Shown piece by piece: positions 6,000 to 10,681 of a stretch of DNA of 10,681 nt; the stretch's first letter is position 1, and each line of letters starts with the position of its first letter. Below the pieces are notes generated by a model. The model ran no database searches, was not told where the DNA came from, and worked only from the letters and a program-made list of their open reading frames with translations. The stretch lies in the NCBI GenBank assembly GCA_026122915.1, contig JAGIXO010000053.1:1-10681 (forward strand). Reading direction: 5' to 3'. The position numbers and the translations under genes were made by a program. This DNA is from Candidatus Electronema nielsenii (lineage in GTDB: Bacteria > Desulfobacterota > Desulfobulbia > Desulfobulbales > Desulfobulbaceae).

Positions 6000-6722
6000 T
6001 CAATCCGACCACAGAAACGCATTCGGAGCCATTGGTATTTTTTGAATTCTCCATGTCGCTTTCTCTCGAAGTCTCGTGAAGCTAAGTCGGGTTCTAAATT
6101 CCTCCCCTAAAGAAGGTGCATTAGGTCCCGCAACCCAAATTGTATCCACGGCATCCGGGTTGTATTTTTGTTGCAACATTCCACTTGGCAAAGCAACAAC
6201 GGTTATTGTTTCAAGTCCGTTTTGTTTCTTTCCGTCAACTACGTTTTCATGGTAGTGGTATTTTACAAATGCTGTAGTTGTAAGGTAAGAATCCCCTTTC
6301 AGTTTCAAAACTACTGGCAAATGGCCTGCGATATCTAACTGCTCTCCAGAGCGTACTTGGCGAACTCTCATTGAAGTTTGAGTTATTTGGATTCTCGCCA
6401 CACTGTGACTATTCTTTTCAGCCTTCGAGTCAACAAAGAGAGCTTGTTTTAGAGAATACTCCGGGTGAAATATATATCTGGCCCTTTTGTAATCAACTTT
6501 TCCAAAAAGCCTTTGGTCTGCCTTCGACATCCCAAGCCGATCTAACGCTTCTCTCGTTATATCTTCTCCAATGTCCGCAGCACTATCGCTCTCTTGCCTG
6601 AAAATTTCTTGAGCGTCGCCTCGGAACTGGTATAAAGCCTGGACAACCATTCTTAACGAGGCTTTTTCAATCTCTTTAAGCCTAATGGGGTCATTCATCA
6701 ACGTGTCTGGATCAATTAGCAT
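6000..6722 (-). CDS. SfiI-family type II restriction endonuclease
   Basis: The 240-residue protein resembles SfiI, a tetrameric endonuclease that cuts at GGCCNNNNNGGCC. Collinear matches include the ASLRMVVQAL helix (21-30), GEDITREAL (52-60), VDYKRARYI (76-84), the ALFVDSKAE strand (94-102), and LPSGMLQQKYNPD near the C-terminus. The PD-(D/E)xK site is D77, D98 and K100; SfiI uses D79, D100 and K102 as I recall, the same spacing. The C-terminus is shorter than in SfiI (269 residues). The start chosen is the ATG at 6722, just 1 nt after the methyltransferase stop (TAAGATG), which suggests coupled translation; it matches the SfiI N-terminus better than a TTG 18 nt upstream. The gene is AT-rich, so the pair is probably acquired. 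Recognition of the SfiI sequence is inferred. Confidence 0.88.
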   Translation of the reverse strand: MLIDPDTLMNDPIRLKEIEKASLRMVVQALYQFRGDAQEIFRQESDSAADIGEDITREALDRLGMSKADQRLFGKVDYKRARYIFHPEYSLKQALFVDSKAEKNSHSVARIQITQTSMRVRQVRSGEQLDIAGHLPVVLKLKGDSYLTTTAFVKYHYHENVVDGKKQNGLETITVVALPSGMLQQKYNPDAVDTIWVAGPNAPSLGEEFRTRLSFTRLREKATWRIQKIPMAPNAFLWSD

Positions 6723-6723
6723 C

Positions 6724-7746
6724 TTAACGGTTAAGTTCAATTTTTATGTTGTGTTTTGCCAAATTAACGTATTTTTTTTCTAAATCAATCCCTATAAATT
6801 GCCTGTTTTCTCTAATAGCTGCAATAGCTGTTGTGCCTGACCCTACAAAACAGTCTAAAACAATATCTCCTTCATCGGTAAGAAGTTTAATTGTTCTTAA
6901 AGGTAATTCAATAGGGAATTTTGCTTCATGATCGTCATTTGCACGAACTGATGGGAAAGTCCATACAGCACGCGACCCCCAGTTTCTCCATTCATCCCGC
7001 GTAAGCCTGCTTCGATCATACTTGGTAATTCCAGGTTTCCAGAAAATATAAATATACTCAAATTCATCGACAGATCTATACGACAAACTCGCCCAACGAG
7101 AGTTTTCCCACGCCGCGTCTTTCACCCATACCCTACGATCATACGGATAAAAGCCAGCACCCAAAGCCCATTCTTCAACTAATCCGCCAACAATTTTAAC
7201 TCTTGTTTGTGGCTCACTTTTTCCACCTCTAATATTATTCCCATTGAGTCTTCTGTCAATCGTCTGCTCGCTACAATTTAAAAGAGATGCAATTCGATAA
7301 CGATTATACTCTGGATGTTCATTCATTACTTTAAATATATCTTCTTTAGTCACCGAAGATCTTTTTCTGTGAATTACATCAGCCTGAATCCTTGGCATCT
7401 CCTTATCTTTAAAAACAAGAATGTCTGCAATATTGATCACTAAGAATCCACCGGGTTTAACAACGGAAAAATGTTGTTCTATTACATCCCTTAATAACTC
7501 TTTCCAACTATCAAACGTTAAATATGATTCATATTCTTTCCCGACGTAATATGGTGGAGACCATACGCTCAACGCGATAGTGTTCGGTTTTATCTTTGTC
7601 AATATTTCCCTTGCATCTCCTTGATATATTGAATTAGGCGCAATGTAATTACCAGTGTCATAATTTTTTGCATAAAGCTCACCCAATACACTCTGTAATT
7701 CTTTTGGGAGGCGGGAGATATTGAAGGTAAGTTCAGATGTTTTCAT
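6724..7746 (-). CDS. DNA methyltransferase (SPPY type, probably N4-cytosine) of the SfiI-like system, with an HTH-like insert
   Basis: This 340-residue beta-class (permuted) methyltransferase has catalytic motif IV SPPY (63-66) near the N-terminus and the SAM-binding motif I DCFVGSGTTA (298-307) near the C-terminus, preceded by KFPIELPLRTI (276-286). The SPPY form is usual for N4-cytosine enzymes, which fits protection of a GGCC-type site. Between the two lies a helix-turn-helix-like segment, TKEDIFKVMNEHPEYNRYRI (133-152) continuing into ASLLNCSEQTIDRRLNG (153-169), probably part of target recognition. It is immediately upstream of the endonuclease gene and ends 1 nt before its ATG, so modification is translated first. 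The gene is AT-rich and the ribosome binding site is weak. No controller-protein gene is seen beside it. Confidence 0.9.
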   Translation of the reverse strand: MKTSELTFNISRLPKELQSVLGELYAKNYDTGNYIAPNSIYQGDAREILTKIKPNTIALSVWSPPYYVGKEYESYLTFDSWKELLRDVIEQHFSVVKPGGFLVINIADILVFKDKEMPRIQADVIHRKRSSVTKEDIFKVMNEHPEYNRYRIASLLNCSEQTIDRRLNGNNIRGGKSEPQTRVKIVGGLVEEWALGAGFYPYDRRVWVKDAAWENSRWASLSYRSVDEFEYIYIFWKPGITKYDRSRLTRDEWRNWGSRAVWTFPSVRANDDHEAKFPIELPLRTIKLLTDEGDIVLDCFVGSGTTAIAAIRENRQFIGIDLEKKYVNLAKHNIKIELNR

Positions 7747-7793
7747 TATTTTCTCGCTATCATTTTAGTTCTCAGTTAATCCATCACACCAAG

Positions 7794-7809
7794 GGACGAA
7801 CCCTCGTCC
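7794..7809. repeat. Short palindrome between adk and the methyltransferase gene
   Basis: GGACGA (7794-7799) and TCGTCC (7804-7809) form a 6-bp stem with a 4-nt loop. It lies about 22 nt past the adk stop on the minus strand and upstream of the methyltransferase gene. No clear T-run follows, so it is at best a weak terminator. It resembles the AAGGGGCGA stem at 71-79. Confidence 0.4.
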
Positions 7810-7831
7810 GCCCCCTTGCAACAACCCGCCC

Positions 7832-8506
7832 TTACACCAGCTTGCTCAGTATCTCCGCTGACACCTCCTTAATCCCCTTGGAGCCATCCACCGAGATCAC
7901 CTTAGCCTTGCCGCTCTGCTTGAAGTAGTTCACTGCCGCCATGGTGCCGGTCTGGTCGTCATAGTAGATGTCGTGCCGCTTGCCGATGGCCGCTTCGTCC
8001 TGATCATCAGCGCGGGCACTCAGCTCGCCGCCGCAGACCCGGCAGACCAGCCTGCCGTCCTTCTCCACCGGCTTGATCGCCTCGAAGGCGATGTGGTTGG
8101 GATGATTGTTGTCATTGGCGCAGAGACGGCGGCCCATGATCCGCTCTTTGGCAATCTGCCGCTCCAGCGTGATCTCAACTACATAATCGAGAGCCATGCC
8201 GGACTCAGTCAATGCTTTGTTCAAAGCCTTGGCCTGCTCCAGCGAACGCGGGAAGCCGTCGAGCAGCCAGCCTTTGTCCTTGGATTTGGCCAAGGTCTCC
8301 AACACCATCGGCACGGTGATTTCATCTGGCACGAGGTCACCTCGGTCGATATACGCCTTTGCTTTCTTGCCCAGCTCGGTGCCGCCTTTGATGTGTTCGC
8401 GGAAGATTGCGCCAGACTCGATGTGATCCATGCCGTACTTCTCTTTGACAATGGCTCCTTGAGTGCCTTTACCGCTGCCGTTTGGTCCAAAGGTGAGGAT
8501 GTTCAT
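7832..8506 (-). CDS. adk: Adenylate kinase with a long Cys/His-bearing lid
   Basis: Adk interconverts ATP + AMP and 2 ADP in the cytoplasm. The 224-residue protein shows the P-loop GPNGSGKGT (7-15), AMP-site residues SGAIFR (31-36), GFPRS (84-88) and the lid with RADDQDEAAIGKRHD (165-179). The lid is unusual: instead of the common C-x2-C...C-x2-C it has C129-x5-H135 and C155-x2-C158 around a longer inserted stretch, which could hold Zn2+ with a Cys3His set (inferred). Similar lids are, to my recollection, found in Desulfobacterota adenylate kinases. AGAGGG lies about 7 nt before the ATG. The gene is divergent from hom and is followed by the acquired restriction-modification genes. Confidence 0.95.
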   Translation of the reverse strand: MNILTFGPNGSGKGTQGAIVKEKYGMDHIESGAIFREHIKGGTELGKKAKAYIDRGDLVPDEITVPMVLETLAKSKDKGWLLDGFPRSLEQAKALNKALTESGMALDYVVEITLERQIAKERIMGRRLCANDNNHPNHIAFEAIKPVEKDGRLVCRVCGGELSARADDQDEAAIGKRHDIYYDDQTGTMAAVNYFKQSGKAKVISVDGSKGIKEVSAEILSKLV

Positions 8507-8585
8507 AGCTGCCCTCTCAGTAGAAAAGAAAAATGGAAGTAAAACCCATGCTGCTGCGATTTGTGATACCTGCCAGAGCCAGAGA

Positions 8586-8649
8586 GATCATAACGCTTAG
8601 ATCGTACCGATCATAGTACGTACATCGGAGGGACATAAGCGTTATGATC
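8586..8649. repeat. 64-bp element with perfect 14-bp terminal inverted repeats (MITE-like or palindromic repeat)
   Basis: GATCATAACGCTTA (8586-8599) is an exact inverted repeat of TAAGCGTTATGATC (8636-8649). The 36 bp between them contain nested dyads: GATCG/CGATC (8600-8604/8608-8612), CCGAT/ATCGG (8607-8611/8624-8628) and the palindrome GTACGTAC (8616-8623). It lies in the adk/hom spacer. No clear target-site duplication is seen. It could be a miniature mobile element, a REP/BIME-like unit or a regulatory structure; its identity is unresolved. Confidence 0.7.
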
Positions 8650-8736
8650 GCGGGCCGGAACAAGCACTGCTCATTCAACGGCAAGACTATACCGCAGCCG
8701 AGCCGCTTGCGCCAGCAGAAATGCGGTGGCATCCTT

Positions 8737-8765
8737 TTGACAAGCGGAGAGAAACAGGGTAAAAA
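8737..8765 (+). promoter_or_regulatory. Probable sigma70 promoter of hom
   Basis: A perfect -35 TTGACA (8737-8742), a 17-nt spacer and a -10-like TAAAAA (8760-8765) lie just upstream of hom, giving a leader of about 30 nt. No attenuator or leader peptide is apparent. The remaining intergenic sequence, 8507-8585 and 8650-8736, shows nothing I can name. Confidence 0.65.
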
Positions 8766-8800
8766 CAAGGGCAGTTTCTTCCCTTTCCTCACAACAAAAA

Positions 8801-10117
8801 ATGATTGTCATGAAAACAGTGAACGTGGGCCTGATCGGCTTTGGCACAGTGGGCAGCGGACTGGCCGCCGCCCTGTTCTCGCAGCAGGAGCGTATCATGC
8901 GGCGGAGCGGCTTGCGCATCTGTCTGACCAAGATTGCCGCCCGTTCTCTTGTTGCCCTGCCGCCTGAGTTCTCTGTTGCCACGTTGACCAAAGACGCGGA
9001 CGAGGTCATTCATGACCCGAATATCAACATCCTCGTTGAGCTGATTGGTGGTATCGAACCAGCCAAGAGCTACATCCTCAAGGCCATTGCCGCTGGCAAG
9101 CACGTTGTTACCGCCAATAAAGCCCTGCTCTCGCAGCACGGCAAGGAGCTGTTCGCCGCTGCCGCTGCCAAGGGCGTGGAGATCGGCTTTGAAGGCAGTG
9201 TGGGTGGTGGCATCCCGCTGATTAAGGCACTCAAGGAAGGGTTGGCTGCGAACAAGATTCTGTCGGTGATGGGTATCCTCAACGGCACGGCCAACTACAT
9301 CCTCACTCGGATGACCGAAGAGAAACTGCCCTTTGCTGAGGCACTCAAGGAGGCGCAGCGGTTAGGCTTTGCTGAAGCTGATCCTACCTATGACGTGGAA
9401 GGCATAGACACTGCCCACAAATTAGCTATCCTGATGAGCATTGCTTACGGCATGAACATCGCCCCGCAGCAAATCGCCACCGAAGGCATTAGCAAGATTA
9501 AGCCGGTGGACATTGAGTTTGCCCGCGAGTTCGGCTGCCGAATCAAGCTACTGGCTGTGAGTCGAAGCGTAGGCGAGTCTGTCGAGGCACGGGTGCATCC
9601 AACTATGGTGCCAGAGTCCCACCTGCTCGCCTCCATCAGCGGGGCGAGCAACGCGGTGGAGTTCTGCGGCGATCTGTGCGGCAGTGTTCTCCTTAGCGGC
9701 CAAGGCGCGGGTCGGCTGCCCACTGGTTCAGCAGTAGCAGCGGACGTGATTGACATTGCCCGTAATATCAGTTGCCGCTGCACCTGCCGAGTGCCTGCGC
9801 TTTCCTATCTGCCAGAGTATATCATTCCCCGGCCTGTCACACCGCTGTCTGATCTTCGCTGCCCTTGCTATCTTCGCATCACGGCCCTTGATAAGCCCGG
9901 CGTATTGGCTAAGATTGCCGCTATACTCAGTCGATACGGTATCAGCATCGAATCAGTGATTCAGAAAGGCCGCAAGGAGAGCGAGCCAGTGGCAGTGGTC
10001 ATTCTCACCCACACGGCTATAGAGGCGGCAGTCACAGTCGCGCTCCGGGAGATTGACAGCTTGGACACCGTTGCTGCGCCCACAGTGCGGATACGGATGC
10101 TGGGGGAGGAAGAATAA
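8801..10117 (+). CDS. hom: Homoserine dehydrogenase with C-terminal ACT domain
   Basis: The enzyme reduces aspartate semialdehyde to homoserine with NAD(P)H, the branch point to threonine, methionine and isoleucine. The 438 residues show the dinucleotide motif GFGTVG (13-18), ANKALL with K107, GSVGGG (132-137), NGTANY (161-166), and the substrate site AEADPTYDVEGIDTAHKLA (191-209) with D194, D203 and the likely proton-relay K207. From about 350 an ACT domain follows, beginning YLRITALDKPGVLAKIAAIL and normally binding threonine for feedback inhibition. The length is typical of bacterial Hom. The start is either the ATG at 8801 or the one at 8810; neither has a strong ribosome binding site. 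The gene stands alone, with its own promoter and a hairpin after its stop; no thrB, thrC or aspartokinase gene is adjacent. Confidence 0.96.
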   Translation: MIVMKTVNVGLIGFGTVGSGLAAALFSQQERIMRRSGLRICLTKIAARSLVALPPEFSVATLTKDADEVIHDPNINILVELIGGIEPAKSYILKAIAAGKHVVTANKALLSQHGKELFAAAAAKGVEIGFEGSVGGGIPLIKALKEGLAANKILSVMGILNGTANYILTRMTEEKLPFAEALKEAQRLGFAEADPTYDVEGIDTAHKLAILMSIAYGMNIAPQQIATEGISKIKPVDIEFAREFGCRIKLLAVSRSVGESVEARVHPTMVPESHLLASISGASNAVEFCGDLCGSVLLSGQGAGRLPTGSAVAADVIDIARNISCRCTCRVPALSYLPEYIIPRPVTPLSDLRCPCYLRITALDKPGVLAKIAAILSRYGISIESVIQKGRKESEPVAVVILTHTAIEAAVTVALREIDSLDTVAAPTVRIRMLGEEE

Positions 10118-10126
10118 CGCGGAAGG

Positions 10127-10158
10127 GCGGGGCTGTGTGGCCCCGCGCCGTTGTTCTT
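10127..10158 (+). terminator. Probable hom terminator
   Basis: GCGGGGC (10127-10133) pairs with GCCCCGC (10140-10146) around TGTGTG, followed by a moderately T-rich TTGTTCTT. It lies 10 nt after the hom stop and about 25 nt before the stop of the convergent gene, as expected for a terminator between convergent genes. Confidence 0.65.
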
Positions 10159-10171
10159 CGACGTGTCCAGA

Positions 10172-10552
10172 TTAATAGCCGGGCTGTGCCGCTGCGGGCG
10201 GGCAGAAGCCGGAGGTGGTCAGATAATCTGTCGCCATCTTCGCGCACCGACCTCTGGAGGCGACATCAGGGCAGATGGAGCAATAGACAGTAATACAGGC
10301 TGGCAAATACATCTTTTCAGTCTCGCAGCTAACACCGCGCCGATGGGCATCATTAATGACATTCTGCATGTAGGCTTCGACACTCTTTTTGTCATCGCAG
10401 CCGCATTGCTTTGCCGCCTGCTGGTCAGCGGCTGTCTGCGTCGGTGTGACAGCGGCGGCGCTGCCCGCGCTCACAAGCACGCACAGGGTCAGCGCAGCGG
10501 CATATTGCAGGACACGGCTGCTGCTCAACGCAGTAAAAGCATTCATGTTCAT
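10172..10552 (-). CDS. Small secreted cysteine-rich protein of unknown function
   Basis: I do not recognise this 126-residue protein. It begins with a Sec-type signal peptide: a basic/polar start, a hydrophobic core VLQYAAALTLCVLVSAG (14-30), and a likely signal peptidase I site after SAA or SAAA near residue 33-34. The mature part of about 92 residues has eight cysteines (50, 52, 76, 86, 91, 94, 103, 117), including C50-x-C52 and C91-x2-C94. This suggests a disulfide-stabilised periplasmic or extracellular protein; metal or haem binding is less likely because no CxxCH is present. GAGGG lies 4 nt before the ATG at 10552 and 10 nt before a second ATG at 10546, so either start is possible. It is convergent with hom. 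Confidence 0.75.
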   Translation of the reverse strand: MNMNAFTALSSSRVLQYAAALTLCVLVSAGSAAAVTPTQTAADQQAAKQCGCDDKKSVEAYMQNVINDAHRRGVSCETEKMYLPACITVYCSICPDVASRGRCAKMATDYLTTSGFCPPAAAQPGY

Positions 10553-10644
10553 AATTCCCTCTTGGTTATGGAGATAAGCAAGTCTTCTGTATGGGGTTTA
10601 GCACCGGCAGAGAGAATTGTCAAAAGATAATCATTGCCCTGCCA

Positions 10645-10681
10645 AATACAAGGGCGGGCTGCAATGCTCCGCCCTTGTATT
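10645..10681. repeat. Perfect 13-bp palindrome at the window end
   Basis: AATACAAGGGCGG (10645-10657) and CCGCCCTTGTATT (10669-10681) are exact inverted repeats around an 11-nt loop; the stem may continue past the window. It lies upstream of the small secreted protein gene. Its left arm shares AATACAAGGG plus GCG with 66-78. It could be a terminator of a gene entering from the right or a dispersed palindromic repeat. Confidence 0.7.

Noticed and set aside
6723..6740. TTG start for the SfiI-like endonuclease
   Set aside because: No ribosome binding site is visible for it, and the ATG at 6722 follows the methyltransferase stop directly and matches the SfiI N-terminus in length.
1..10681. Search by eye for SfiI sites (GGCCNNNNNGGCC) as a sign of self-avoidance
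   Set aside because: None was found, but an 8-base-specific site is expected far less than once in 10 kb, so absence says nothing.
1..10681. CRISPR arrays, tRNA and rRNA genes, transposase genes
   Set aside because: No regularly spaced repeats, cloverleaf-like sequence with a GTTCGA-type arm outside coding genes, or transposase motifs were seen.

Overview
The window looks like chromosomal DNA of an anaerobic Gram-negative bacterium, most likely a Desulfobacterota member (a Desulfobulbales-type sulfate or sulfur metaboliser). The clues are an anaerobic ThiC-type radical SAM enzyme under a cobalamin riboswitch, an adenylate kinase with a long Cys/His-containing lid, a DUF302 protein and a GC-rich housekeeping background. 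The assignment is inferred from gene character, not from a marker gene. Every gene from the left end to 8506 is on the minus strand; hom (8801-10117) is on the plus strand and a small secreted protein gene (10172-10552) is on the minus strand.

Left part (1-1690): a 438-residue ThiC-superfamily enzyme lies behind a complete cobalamin (B12) riboswitch with its own intrinsic terminator, and is followed by a terminator hairpin. The B12 riboswitch, together with substitutions in motifs that are near-invariant in ThiC, makes 5-hydroxybenzimidazole synthase (BzaF, lower-ligand synthesis for cobamides) a better call than thiamin ThiC.

First accessory block (about 1690-3580): a vapBC toxin-antitoxin module with its own promoter/operator is bracketed by two direct copies of the 5' half of the same cobalamin riboswitch, exactly 850 bp apart. 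The copy upstream of vapB lacks the 3' half of the aptamer. Further upstream is an AT-rich gene of unknown function with its own promoter and a candidate HEPN-like R-x4-H motif, and then a 28-bp near-perfect palindrome.

Housekeeping block (3586-5962): gatA (split by an apparent one-base deletion), yajC and a DUF302 gene.

Second accessory block (6000-7746): an AT-rich restriction-modification pair, an SfiI-family type II endonuclease coupled to an SPPY-type (probably N4-cytosine) methyltransferase that carries an internal helix-turn-helix-like insert.

Right part (7832-10681): adk on the minus strand and hom on the plus strand diverge from a 294-bp spacer that holds a 64-bp element with perfect 14-bp terminal inverted repeats and a good sigma70 promoter for hom. 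A hairpin separates hom from the convergent gene for a small secreted Cys-rich protein. Palindromes built on AATACAAGGG plus GCG occur at both ends of the window.

Most genes are independent of one another. The real functional units are riboswitch-bzaF, vapB-vapC and methyltransferase-endonuclease.
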